DNA from: RUG11462 sp045649405
Lineage (GTDB): Bacteria > Bacillota > Clostridia > Oscillospirales > Acutalibacteraceae
NCBI GenBank assembly: GCA_045649405.1
Contig: JAZRPW010000051.1
Coordinates: forward strand, 1-42,474
DNA length: 42,474 nucleotides
Direction of reading: 5' to 3'
The notes below the pieces were generated by a model that was not told the origin of the DNA, did no database searches, and worked only from the letters and a program-made list of their open reading frames with translations. Position numbers and translations under genes: made by a program. Position 1 is the stretch's first letter. Every line of letters begins with the position of its first letter. Positions 31,220-39,243 of the stretch are shown here, in pieces.

Positions 31220-32627
31220 CAACAAATCATTAAAAGCAGAAGAATTTATAAACCACGAAGAAATTTTGGCGACTTTAGAGTATGCCGAGCAAAACAAAGA
31301 TAATGTTGAATTAATTGATAAAATTTTAGAAAAAGCAAGAGAGTTAAAAGGCCTTTCATACCGTGAAGCATCTGTGTTGCTTGCTTGTGAAATTCCAGAA
31401 AAAATCAAGGAAGTTTATTCACTTGCAGAACAAATTAAAAAAGATTTTTATGGCAATCGTATTGTAATGTTTGCACCACTTTATTTGTCAAACTATTGTG
31501 TAAACGGTTGTGTTTATTGCCCTTACCATCATCAAAACTGCACAATTGAGCGTAAAAAATTGACTCAAGAAGAAGTGCGCAATGAAGTAATTGCGTTGCA
31601 AGATATGGGTCACAAACGTCTTGCAATTGAAGCAGGCGAAGACCCGGTTAACAACCCAATTGAATACATTTTAGAGTGTATTGACACAATCTATTCAATC
31701 AAACACAAAAACGGCGCAATTCGTAGAGTTAACGTTAACATTGCTGCAACAACAGTTGAAAACTACAAAAAGTTGGCAGATGCAGGCATTGGTACATATA
31801 TTTTATTCCAAGAGACATATCACAAAGAGTCTTATGAAAAACTCCACCCAACAGGACCTAAACATAACTATGCATATCACACCGAAGCAATGGACCGTGC
31901 AATGCAAGGTGGCATTGATGATGTTGGCCTTGGCGTTTTGTTTGGACTTGAGCTTTATAAATATGAGTTTGCAGGTTTGCTTATGCATGCAGAACATTTA
32001 GAGGCAGTTCATGGCGTTGGTCCGCACACAATTTCTGTGCCAAGAATCAAACGTGCAGCAGACATTGACCCAGGTCAGTTTGACAATGGTATTGACGATG
32101 AAACTTTTGCAAAAATCTGCGCTTGCATTAGAGTTGCAGTGCCTTATACAGGAATGATTGTTTCAACAAGAGAAAGTCAGGAAGTAAGAGAAAAACTCTT
32201 GCACTTGGGCGTTTCACAAATTTCAGGTGCTTCAAGAACATCTGTTGGTGGTTACACAGAAGAAATTCGTCCAACCGATACTGAGCAGTTTGATGTTTCA
32301 GACCAAAGAACATTAGATGAAGTTGTAAAATGGTTGATGGATTTGGGTTACATTCCATCTTTCTGTACTGCTTGTTACCGTGAAGGCAGAACAGGTGACA
32401 GATTTATGGATTTGTGCAAATCAAAACAAATTCAAAACTGTTGCCACCCAAATGCGCTTATGACACTGAAAGAATTTTTAGAAGATTACGCTTCACCTGA
32501 AACAAAACGTGTTGGCGAAGAGTTAATTAAAAAAGAAATTCACAACATTGGCAAAGACAAAGTTAAAGATATTGTTCGTGAAAGACTTACAAAGATTGAA
32601 CAGGGAAGTCGTGACTTTAGATTTTAA
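31212..32627 (+). CDS. hydG: [FeFe]-hydrogenase H-cluster maturase, radical SAM HydG
   Basis: 471 residues. The SAM cluster cysteines are Cys96, Cys100 and Cys103 in SNYCVNGCVYCPYHH. The C-terminal CX2CX22C motif (FCTACYREG ... NCCH) binds the auxiliary cluster that distinguishes HydG from ThiH. HydG cleaves tyrosine to give CO and cyanide ligands on iron. ILFQETYHKESYEKLHPTGP and SGASRTSVGGY also match HydG. It overlaps hydE by 8 bases. Confidence 0.97.
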   Translation: MYNNKSLKAEEFINHEEILATLEYAEQNKDNVELIDKILEKARELKGLSYREASVLLACEIPEKIKEVYSLAEQIKKDFYGNRIVMFAPLYLSNYCVNGCVYCPYHHQNCTIERKKLTQEEVRNEVIALQDMGHKRLAIEAGEDPVNNPIEYILECIDTIYSIKHKNGAIRRVNVNIAATTVENYKKLADAGIGTYILFQETYHKESYEKLHPTGPKHNYAYHTEAMDRAMQGGIDDVGLGVLFGLELYKYEFAGLLMHAEHLEAVHGVGPHTISVPRIKRAADIDPGQFDNGIDDETFAKICACIRVAVPYTGMIVSTRESQEVREKLLHLGVSQISGASRTSVGGYTEEIRPTDTEQFDVSDQRTLDEVVKWLMDLGYIPSFCTACYREGRTGDRFMDLCKSKQIQNCCHPNALMTLKEFLEDYASPETKRVGEELIKKEIHNIGKDKVKDIVRERLTKIEQGSRDFRF

Positions 32628-32639
32628 TGGTGAATGATT

Positions 32640-33206
32640 ATGGAATATACAATGATTGAAAGGTGCAATCTTATTGTTTTAGAATGTTTAAATTCAAAAA
32701 GCACAAACCCAACTGCGCTTTTTGAAATCATTGCAAATAAAGATTTTGTTCGCATTCATGGACCAGAACATCATATCCTTGATGGTGCTTGTTTGTTAAC
32801 TGCTTTTTTTAATGCAGGTGGTAAAATCGATTTAAAAGCAGGTCTTGAGCATGTTGTGCAACAAGGTTTGAAAATGCCAGGGGCATCTTGTGGATTGTGG
32901 GGCGTTTGTGGCGCTGTAACATCTTGTGGCACTGCACTCGCATTTATAGATGGCACAGGGCCACTTACAACAGATGAAAGTTGGGGTAAACATATGTTGT
33001 TTACATCATCTGCTTTGTTTGAAATTGGCAAAGTTGGTGGACCAAGATGTTGTAAAAGAGATGCGTTTACAAGTCTAAAATTAGCGGTTGATTTTGTTAA
33101 TAAAAATTATAATGTAACTTTAGAAACTGCTGATGTTAAATGTGAGTTTTCAAGTAGAAACAGTCAATGCATAAAAGAAAAATGTCCGTATTTTAAAGGT
33201 AATTAA
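32640..33206 (+). CDS. DUF5714-like cysteine-rich protein in the hyd operon
   Basis: 188 residues from ATG 32640 (GGTGA 6 bases upstream); an ATG at 32634 would add 2 residues but touches that site. Conserved-looking features are RIHGPEHHILDGACLLTAF, a glycine/cysteine block with Cys84, Cys90 and Cys96 (ASCGLWGVCGAVTSCG), GGPRCCKRDAF, and a C-terminal CX8CX4CP motif (Cys168, Cys177, Cys182), which look like metal or iron-sulfur ligands. I assign it to DUF5714 from memory of these motifs. No signal peptide or membrane segment. It lies 12 bases after hydG and 2 bases before the ArsC-like gene, inside the maturation operon. A role in iron, sulfur or cluster handling is possible but unproven. Confidence 0.75.
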   Translation: MEYTMIERCNLIVLECLNSKSTNPTALFEIIANKDFVRIHGPEHHILDGACLLTAFFNAGGKIDLKAGLEHVVQQGLKMPGASCGLWGVCGAVTSCGTALAFIDGTGPLTTDESWGKHMLFTSSALFEIGKVGGPRCCKRDAFTSLKLAVDFVNKNYNVTLETADVKCEFSSRNSQCIKEKCPYFKGN

Positions 33207-33208
33207 AA

Positions 33209-33595
33209 ATGATTAAAATAGCGTTTATTTGTGTTCATAATTCTTGCAGAAGCCAAATGGCAGAGGCTTTTGGTAAGGCATACTTAAATGGTTTGTGCGA
33301 ATGTTTTTCAGCAGGCACAGAAAAAGTTCCAAATATAAATCAAGACGCAGTTAGAATTATGAAAACTAAATATAACATTGATATGTCAAGTCAATATTCA
33401 AAACTTCTAACAGACATTCCACCGGTTGACATTGTTATTACAATGGGTTGCAACGTTGCTTGTCCAAATATACCTTGCAAAGAAAGGTATGATTGGGGAC
33501 TTTTAGACCCAACCGGTAAAGATGATGAAGAGTTTGTTAAAGTCGCAGAAAAAATAAAGAAAAATATTTTAGAGTTAAAAAATAAACTTTCATAA
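33209..33595 (+). CDS. ArsC-like protein of the low-molecular-weight phosphatase fold
   Basis: 128 residues. The phosphate loop is CX5R: Cys8 to Arg14 in ICVHNSCRSQMAEA. Cys81, Cys85 and Cys90 in MGCNVACPNIPCK take the place of the redox cysteines of thioredoxin-coupled arsenate reductases, and DWGLLDPTGKDDEEF is the acidic loop with the general acid. The family reduces arsenate or dephosphorylates tyrosine. No arsR, arsB or acr3 is nearby, and it sits in the hydrogenase maturation operon, so its natural substrate is unclear. It begins 2 bases after the preceding stop. Confidence 0.85.
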   Translation: MIKIAFICVHNSCRSQMAEAFGKAYLNGLCECFSAGTEKVPNINQDAVRIMKTKYNIDMSSQYSKLLTDIPPVDIVITMGCNVACPNIPCKERYDWGLLDPTGKDDEEFVKVAEKIKKNILELKNKLS

Positions 33596-33606
33596 AGGAG
33601 AACATT

Positions 33607-34806
33607 ATGTCTAACTTAAATGCTACTCCAAATGCAAATAGATTACATATCGGGTTTTTCGGCAAACGAAATGCAGGTAAATCAAGTGTTGTAAATGCAG
33701 TTACAGGGCAAGAGTTGTCTGTTGTTTCTGATGTTTTAGGTACAACTACTGACCCAGTTAAAAAAGCAATGGAATTGTTGCCTTTAGGCCCCGTTGTTAT
33801 TATCGATACCCCTGGTTTTGATGATGAAGGGCTTTTAGGTAAAAAACGTGTTAAAAAAACAAAACAAATACTCTCAAGCGTTGACATTGCAGTGCTTGTT
33901 GTTGATGCAACTGCTGAAAAAAGTGAAACCGACAACCAATTAATTGAAGTTTTCAAATCAAAAGACATTCCTTATATTGTTGCTTATAACAAAGCAGATT
34001 TGGTTGAAAATTTTGAAATTGCAGACGATGAAATTCTTGTTAGCGCAAAAGAAAACATCAATATAAATGAGTTGAAAGAGCGAATTGCAAAGTTAAATCC
34101 ACAGACTGAAGAAAAGCAGATTTGCTCTGATATATTAAACAAAGACGATATAGTTGTGCTTGTAACACCAATTGATAAATCAGCGCCAAAGGGAAGAATG
34201 ATTTTACCGCAAGTGCAAACAATCCGCGATGTTTTAGACGGAAATTGCATCTGTGTTGTGGTACAAGAAACAGAACTTGAAACTGCATTAAAATCTCTTT
34301 CTAAAAAGCCGAAATTGGTTATAACAGATAGTCAGGTTTTTGGTTTTGTTAAAAGTCGTGTGCCAGAAGATGTCTTGCTTACTTCTTTTTCTATTTTAAT
34401 GGCAAGATACAAAGGCTTTTTGAAAACTGCTGTTTTTGGCGCAAAAACTCTTGAAGCCTTGCAAGACGGCGATAAAATTCTTATTTCAGAAGGTTGTACT
34501 CATCATCGTCAATGCGGAGACATCGGCAGAGATAAGTTACCAAAATGGATTACCGATTATACCGGTAAAAAATTAAATTTTGAATGGACATCTGGCGCAG
34601 AGTTTAAAGATGATTTAACTGATTATAAATTAGTAGTTCATTGTGGCGCTTGTATGCTTAACGATAGAGAAATGCTCTCTCGCAGAAAACAAGCGGAAAT
34701 ACAAGACGTTTCGTTTACCAATTATGGCGTTATAATCGCGTATATGAATGGAATTTTAAAGCGTAGCATTGAATGTTTTCCTGATATTTTCTCATTGCTT
34801 AATTAA
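33607..34806 (+). CDS. hydF: [FeFe]-hydrogenase maturation GTPase HydF
   Basis: 399 residues. The GTPase domain (about 1-170) has the P-loop GKRNAGKSS (19-27), the switch TTTDPV, DTPG and NKAD. A dimerisation domain follows. The C-terminal cluster domain has CTHHRQCGD and HCGACM, the Cys/His ligand set of HydF's [4Fe-4S] cluster. HydF is the scaffold that passes the diiron subcluster to apo-HydA. It ends the operon and has a terminator after it. AAAGGAG lies before the ATG. Confidence 0.96.
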   Translation: MSNLNATPNANRLHIGFFGKRNAGKSSVVNAVTGQELSVVSDVLGTTTDPVKKAMELLPLGPVVIIDTPGFDDEGLLGKKRVKKTKQILSSVDIAVLVVDATAEKSETDNQLIEVFKSKDIPYIVAYNKADLVENFEIADDEILVSAKENININELKERIAKLNPQTEEKQICSDILNKDDIVVLVTPIDKSAPKGRMILPQVQTIRDVLDGNCICVVVQETELETALKSLSKKPKLVITDSQVFGFVKSRVPEDVLLTSFSILMARYKGFLKTAVFGAKTLEALQDGDKILISEGCTHHRQCGDIGRDKLPKWITDYTGKKLNFEWTSGAEFKDDLTDYKLVVHCGACMLNDREMLSRRKQAEIQDVSFTNYGVIIAYMNGILKRSIECFPDIFSLLN

Positions 34807-34820
34807 AATAATTAAATTTT

Positions 34821-34852
34821 AAGCCACTGTCTATTTAGACGGTGGCTTTTTT
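34821..34852 (+). terminator. Terminator of the hyd operon
   Basis: AAGCCACTGTCT (34821-34832) pairs with AGACGGTGGCTT (34837-34848), one G-U pair, with a T6 tail. Confidence 0.87.
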
Positions 34853-34879
34853 CACAGTAGGTCTTCTTTTGAATATAAT
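34851..34879 (+). promoter_or_regulatory. Promoter of the small membrane protein gene
   Basis: TTCACA (34851-34856), 17-base spacer, TATAAT (34874-34879). The -35 follows directly on the hyd terminator; the untranslated leader would be only about 17 bases. Confidence 0.6.
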
Positions 34880-34901
34880 ATATTGAAAGGAGGATGAAAA
34901 T

Positions 34902-35375
34902 ATGTGTTGTAATAATATTGTTTTAAGAGTTTTAAATGTTCTAAATGTTATTTTCGCTTTAGCACTTGGCATCGCTGCTGCTATTCTCGTTTCAGTCGGC
35001 TTAATCACCGCCGCAACAATTCCAACTTTAGTGTTTATTCTGCTTGGCGTCGCTGGGGTTGTTGGTTTGTTAGGCTTAGCGGCTTTGTTTTTCCCTTGTT
35101 CGCTAAGATGTGAGTTTACAAGATGCGCTATTTGCCGATATTTTGTAAGAATTGTTGTTTCTTTAATAGGCGTTGTATTAGTAGGTCTTATAATTTTTGC
35201 TTTAGGACTTGTTGAAACACCAGTTGTAACTCCTATTTTTGTTGGTGTTTTAGTAGCGTTGTTTGCTTACTTTATCGGTACACTCATTCAGTATGCTTAT
35301 GTAACAGTTGATGAAATTTGCGAAGATGAAGAATACAATTGCAATTGTGATTGCACTTGTGAAAGAACAAGATAA
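34902..35375 (+). CDS. Small membrane protein with cysteine-rich C-terminus
   Basis: 157 residues with an excellent ribosome site (AAAGGAGG). Four hydrophobic segments at about residues 12-32, 36-64, 82-104 and 108-130 suggest a four-helix membrane protein. Cysteines stand before the first helix (MCC), between helices two and three (PCSLRCEFTRCAICR) and in the tail (ICEDEEYNCNCDCTCE), where C-x-C-x-C-x-C spacing could bind metal. I recognise no family beyond similar hypotheticals known in Clostridia. It is a single-gene unit with its own promoter and terminator, so it is not part of the hyd operon. Confidence 0.75.
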   Translation: MCCNNIVLRVLNVLNVIFALALGIAAAILVSVGLITAATIPTLVFILLGVAGVVGLLGLAALFFPCSLRCEFTRCAICRYFVRIVVSLIGVVLVGLIIFALGLVETPVVTPIFVGVLVALFAYFIGTLIQYAYVTVDEICEDEEYNCNCDCTCERTR

Positions 35376-35391
35376 AACTTAAAAAATAATT

Positions 35392-35420
35392 AAAAAGCGG
35401 CTTGATTTGGCCGCTTTTTT
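35392..35420 (+). terminator. Intrinsic terminator
   Basis: AAAAAGCGGC (35392-35401) and GCCGCTTTTTT (35410-35420) with an 8-base loop. Confidence 0.88.
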
Positions 35421-35436
35421 CTGTGTTCACAATTTA

Positions 35437-35465
35437 TTAACAATTTTATATACAAAATATGTTAT
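35437..35465 (+). promoter_or_regulatory. Weak promoter candidate for marR
   Basis: TTAACA (35437-35442), 17-base spacer, TGTTAT (35460-35465). The boxes are poor, but they lie just upstream of the operator repeats. Confidence 0.35.
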
Positions 35466-35474
35466 CATAAACAA

Positions 35475-35500
35475 GGTTAATTGTTAACCAGGTTAATTGT
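35475..35500. promoter_or_regulatory. Palindrome and direct repeat, candidate MarR operator
   Basis: GGTTAA-TTG-TTAACC (35475-35489) is a perfect palindrome around a 3-base centre, and GGTTAATTGT recurs at 35491-35500. It sits about 35 bases upstream of the marR start. Confidence 0.6.
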
Positions 35501-35534
35501 TCGACAAAATTCGTGTTTTTTGGGGGAATTAATT

Positions 35535-35987
35535 GTGAATACAGAATATGGTATTATTGCAATGATTAAAAAACTTCACTCAATAACCTTTAATCCGCTT
35601 ATTGATGAAGTCAATTCAAGTGAATATGGAATTTTGAAAATCGTTTACAAAATGAACAACGAGCAAAACGATTCGTTTGTAAAAGTTTCTGACATTTCAA
35701 AAAGATTAGGTGTTTCAACTCCGAGTGTAACAAAGGTGTTAAACAGTCTTGAAAAAAAGGAACTTATAATTCGAAAAATTGACAAAGAAAATCGCAGAAA
35801 CACATTGGTTCATTTAACAGACAAAGGCATTTGCGTAAAAGAGCAGAATGACAAAACATTAGCAAAGTTCATTGAAAATGTTTATGAACGTGTTGGCAGA
35901 GAAAACATTGTTCAGTTTTTGCAGTTGTCTGAATTAATTTATTTAGCATTTGACGAAGAAGTTAAAAATATTTCTAACGACAAGTAA
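35535..35987 (+). CDS. MarR-family transcriptional regulator
   Basis: 150 residues from the GTG at 35535, with GGGGGAA upstream; an open frame extends further but lacks a site. The winged helix-turn-helix is clear: FVKVSDISKRLGVSTPSVTK, VLNSLEKKELIIRKIDKENR, then the wing NTLVHLTDKG and a C-terminal dimerisation helix. Ligand unknown. It is followed 14 bases later by citrate synthase and has a palindromic repeat at its own promoter, so autoregulation plus control of citrate synthase is plausible. Confidence 0.87.
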   Translation: MNTEYGIIAMIKKLHSITFNPLIDEVNSSEYGILKIVYKMNNEQNDSFVKVSDISKRLGVSTPSVTKVLNSLEKKELIIRKIDKENRRNTLVHLTDKGICVKEQNDKTLAKFIENVYERVGRENIVQFLQLSELIYLAFDEEVKNISNDK

Positions 35988-36001
35988 AGGGAGGGTAAAA
36001 C

Positions 36002-37366
36002 ATGAAAAAAGATTTTTCAATCATCACACCAGAAATTTCAAAATTGTCTCAAAAGTGTGAAATGAATAACATTATCGATAAAGATTTATATAAAAAATTC
36101 GCTGTTAACAGAGGTCTTCGTGATTTAAATGGCAACGGTGTATTAACTGGTCTTACAGAAATTTCTGAAATTAAATCTAAAGATATCATCGGCGGTCAGG
36201 TTGTGCCTTGTGACGGCGAACTTATTTACCGTGGTTATAACATTATTGATATTGTTAATGACTTGATTAAAGATGACCGTTTTGGTTTTGAAGAAATTAC
36301 TTATCTTTTGTTAATGGGCACATTGCCAAATAAAGATGAATTAAAAGAGTTTAAAAATGTTTTGAATAGTTATTCTTCATTGCCAACATCTTTTGCGCGT
36401 GACGTTATTATGAAAGCGCCAAGCGAAAATATGATGAACTCACTTGCAAGAAGTGTTTTGACTCTTTATTCATATGACAACAATCCTGATGACACAAGCT
36501 TGCCAAACGTTTTGCGTCAATGCTTGCAACTCATTGCAACCTTCCCACAACTTAGTGTTTACGGTTATCAAGCATATAATTATTATATCAAGGGCAACAA
36601 AAGTTTCTTTATGCATGACCCTAACCCTGATTACTCAATTGCAGAAAACATTTTGCATATGCTTAGACCTGACTCAAAGTTTACTCGTTTAGAAGCAAAA
36701 ATTCTCGACATTGCACTCATTTTGCACGCAGAACACGGTGGCGGTAACAACTCAAGTTTTACAACTCACGTTGTAACTTCATCTGGTACAGATACTTATT
36801 CTGCAATTTCTGCAGCACTCGGCTCATTAAAAGGTCCAAAACATGGTGGCGCAAACATCAAAGTTTGTGGAATGTTTGACAACATTAAAGAAAATATTCG
36901 TGACTGGAACGACGATGAGGAAATCGAGGCTTACATTCAAAAAATTCTCAATAAAGAAGCGTTTGACAATGCTGGCTTGGTTTATGGTATCGGCCATGCT
37001 GTTTATTCAACATCTGACCCAAGAGCAACAGTTTTCAAACAATTTGTTGAAAGTTTGTCAAAAGAAAAACACAGAGAAGATGAATATCATCTTTACACAG
37101 CAATTGAAAGAATTGCACCAAAACTTATCGCAGGTAACAAAAGAATGTACAAAGGCGTTAGCGCAAACGTTGACTTTTATTCCGGCTTTGTTTATGAAAT
37201 GCTTGAAATTCCAAGAGAGTTGTTTACTCCACTTTTTGCAATTGCAAGAATTTCAGGTTGGTCTGCACATAGAATGGAAGAGCTTATAAACGCAGGCAAA
37301 ATCATTCGTCCGGCTTACAAAGCAGTAGGCGAGCGTAAAGATTACATTCCATTTGCTGACAGATAA
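36002..37366 (+). CDS. Citrate synthase
   Basis: 454 residues, a longer type II-like citrate synthase common in Clostridia. Key blocks are CDGELIYRGYNIIDIV, the first catalytic histidine in LHAEHGGGNNSSFTTH, LKGPKHGGAN, the second histidine in YGIGHAVYSTSDPRA, the catalytic aspartate in SANVDFYSGFVYEML, and the arginine in ARISGWSAHRMEE. It condenses acetyl-CoA and oxaloacetate. 2-methylcitrate synthase activity cannot be excluded, but no prp genes are nearby. Cotranscription with marR (14-base gap) is likely. Confidence 0.93.
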   Translation: MKKDFSIITPEISKLSQKCEMNNIIDKDLYKKFAVNRGLRDLNGNGVLTGLTEISEIKSKDIIGGQVVPCDGELIYRGYNIIDIVNDLIKDDRFGFEEITYLLLMGTLPNKDELKEFKNVLNSYSSLPTSFARDVIMKAPSENMMNSLARSVLTLYSYDNNPDDTSLPNVLRQCLQLIATFPQLSVYGYQAYNYYIKGNKSFFMHDPNPDYSIAENILHMLRPDSKFTRLEAKILDIALILHAEHGGGNNSSFTTHVVTSSGTDTYSAISAALGSLKGPKHGGANIKVCGMFDNIKENIRDWNDDEEIEAYIQKILNKEAFDNAGLVYGIGHAVYSTSDPRATVFKQFVESLSKEKHREDEYHLYTAIERIAPKLIAGNKRMYKGVSANVDFYSGFVYEMLEIPRELFTPLFAIARISGWSAHRMEELINAGKIIRPAYKAVGERKDYIPFADR

Positions 37367-37380
37367 AGTAGGGTGATGAT

Positions 37381-37740
37381 ATGAAAATTCAAGAATCAGC
37401 AGAAAATTATTTGGAAACAATATATGTTTTGTCACAAAAGAATGATTCTGTTCGTTCAATAGATATTGCCAATGAATTGGGCTTTTCAAAACCATCTGTT
37501 TCGGTGGCAATGAAAAACTTGCGTGAAAAAAATCTTATCGAAATGGATAAAGAAGGTTTTATTAAACTTTTAGATAGTGGTAAGGAAATTGCCAAAAAAG
37601 TTTATGAAAGACACACCATTTTGACCGATTGTTTGGTAAAACTCGGCGTTAGCAGAGAAGTTGCAGTAGAAGACGCTTGCAAAATCGAGCATATAATTAG
37701 TGATGAAACATTCAACGCAATTAAAAACTTAATAAAATAA
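37381..37740 (+). CDS. DtxR/MntR-family metal-dependent regulator
   Basis: 119 residues, the short form without an SH3 domain. The winged helix-turn-helix (IDIANELGFSKPSVSVAMKNL) is followed by the dimerisation and metal-binding region. ESAENYLETIY near the N-terminus and DACKIEHIISDE at about residues 99-110 contain the ligand positions; the Cys before the Glu-His pair resembles iron-responsive DtxR more than the manganese-responsive MntR, which has an acidic residue there. It starts 14 bases after citrate synthase and may be cotranscribed. Confidence 0.87.
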   Translation: MKIQESAENYLETIYVLSQKNDSVRSIDIANELGFSKPSVSVAMKNLREKNLIEMDKEGFIKLLDSGKEIAKKVYERHTILTDCLVKLGVSREVAVEDACKIEHIISDETFNAIKNLIK

Positions 37741-37741
37741 C

Positions 37742-37774
37742 AAAAAATCCGACTTTTTAAAGTCGGATTTTTTT
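37742..37774. terminator. Bidirectional terminator between dtxR and the SDR gene
   Basis: AAATCCGACTTT (37745-37756) pairs with AAAGTCGGATTT (37759-37770), flanked by A and T runs. The last codons of the minus-strand SDR gene are inside the stem. Confidence 0.86.
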
Positions 37775-38584
37775 GTATATCTCATTTGAAATTTTATCAA
37801 TTTTTTTGCTTTCTTCAATAGAGCAAGTTTTAAGTTTTTTGCAATTCGGCTTACCCCAAATGTTAAACCATTTTGGCCCAAACCAACAGTGATAATCGGT
37901 ACTTTCAAAAACGCCTTTCAAAACACTTTTTGCCGCCAAACTTGGCTTCATAAATACAATTTTCATTGGATATTTAATAATTGCAAAAATTAGTTTTGGA
38001 TAATGATTTGTAATGTTTGTAAAAGTAATTCCAGGGTGGGTAACAGCTAATTTTTTAGAGTCGTTTTTAAAAAATTCAAAAAGTGAAAACATCAAAAATC
38101 TTTTGGCATTGCCATAAACTTTTGAGCAGGCCTTTTGTGTTCTAAAATCAATATCGTTTTCATCTAATTTTGAATAATTGTGAGCAATTGACCCCACCAC
38201 AACAAACTTTTCAACAGATTTTGAAAGTTCTCTTGTTATGTAATAAGGAGAAGCAAAATTAATTTGAAAAATGTTGTCAAATCCAATTTCAGTGATTTTT
38301 CTACCAATTTTATATGCGCCTGCATTGTGAATAAAAACATCAATTTTTTTACTGTTTAAAACTTTAGTAGCGTTTTTCACACTTTCAAAATCTTCTAAAT
38401 CGCAAGTCACAAAATCAATGTTTGTGTTATTAAGTTTTTTAGCAAGTGCAACCGACTTTTCATAATTTCTATCAACCAAAATCAAGTTTGCACCTAAAAC
38501 AGATAACTCCTTGCACAACTGAATACCAATTCCACCAGTGCTACCGGTAATAGCAACGGTTTTTCCACTTAAATTATATTTCAT
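37757..38584 (-). CDS. Short-chain dehydrogenase/reductase
   Basis: 275 residues. The cofactor loop is TGSTGGIG near residue 14, NNTNIDFVTCDLED holds the adenine-binding aspartate region, HNAGAY is the NNAG motif, and the catalytic Tyr-x-x-x-Lys is YGNAK, preceded by GSIAHNYS with the serine. The sequence resembles the retinol-dehydrogenase-like branch. Substrate unknown. It overlaps the upstream phosphodiesterase gene by 11 bases, so the two are coupled. Confidence 0.87.
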   Translation of the reverse strand: MKYNLSGKTVAITGSTGGIGIQLCKELSVLGANLILVDRNYEKSVALAKKLNNTNIDFVTCDLEDFESVKNATKVLNSKKIDVFIHNAGAYKIGRKITEIGFDNIFQINFASPYYITRELSKSVEKFVVVGSIAHNYSKLDENDIDFRTQKACSKVYGNAKRFLMFSLFEFFKNDSKKLAVTHPGITFTNITNHYPKLIFAIIKYPMKIVFMKPSLAAKSVLKGVFESTDYHCWFGPKWFNIWGKPNCKKLKTCSIEESKKIDKISNEIYKKIRL

Positions 38585-39110
38585 AACTGTTATAAATTTC
38601 GTCAGTTTCTAAATTGAAAAAGTCGAATTTGTCGTTTTCATAAATCACATAAGAATGAGCGCTGTTTTCTTTTGGAATTGAAACCGAGCCAACGTTTAAA
38701 TAGGTGTAATTTTCTCTTTGTTCAACCACAGGCACATGTGTGTGACCAGTTAAAACAATTGCGCCTTTTTCAAACTTAATTTCATCAATATGATGTCCGT
38801 GAGTTAAATAAAAAGTTTTGCCATCAACTTCTAATGTTTTATATGTTTGCAAAACATCAAAATCGAGTACCATTTGGTCAACTTCAGCATCACAGTTGCC
38901 TCTGATTGCAACAATTTTTTCAGCCAACGGATTAAGCATAGCAATAACCTTTTTAGGTGCATAATCTTTTGGCAAATCATTTCTAGGTCCGTGATACAAA
39001 ACGTCGCCTAATAAAATCATTTTTTCTGCATTTGAACTTTCAAATGCCTTTACTAACTTTTCACAAAAATATGCGCTTCCGTGAATGTCGGAAGCAATAA
39101 AATATTTCAT
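38574..39110 (-). CDS. YfcE/MJ0936-type metallophosphoesterase
   Basis: 178 residues, the usual family length. Metal-binding motifs in order: ASDIHGS (Asp8, His10), LGDVLYHGPRN, GNCD, THGHH and GHTHVP. YfcE-like enzymes hydrolyse phosphodiesters in vitro; the natural substrate is not settled. It has a good promoter, and its 3' end overlaps the SDR gene. Confidence 0.92.
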   Translation of the reverse strand: MKYFIASDIHGSAYFCEKLVKAFESSNAEKMILLGDVLYHGPRNDLPKDYAPKKVIAMLNPLAEKIVAIRGNCDAEVDQMVLDFDVLQTYKTLEVDGKTFYLTHGHHIDEIKFEKGAIVLTGHTHVPVVEQRENYTYLNVGSVSIPKENSAHSYVIYENDKFDFFNLETDEIYNSYEI

Positions 39111-39136
39111 AAAAATTCACCACACTTTTTTAAGAA

Positions 39137-39165
39137 ATTATACAATATTTTCACTTTAAAATCAA
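39137..39165 (-). promoter_or_regulatory. Promoter of the phosphodiesterase-SDR operon
   Basis: Minus strand: TTGATT (39160-39165), 17-base spacer, TATAAT (39137-39142), about 25 bases before the ATG at 39110. Confidence 0.68.
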
Positions 39166-39243
39166 CTAAATTTATAAACAAAAATTAATATTTGCATAAA
39201 ATATTTTGCGTCAAAAAACAAAAAATAATAAAGGAAAAGCGAG

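Noticed and set aside
33209..33595. An arsenic-resistance operon.
   Set aside because: Only an ArsC-like gene is present, with no arsR, arsB or acr3, and it is embedded in the hyd operon.
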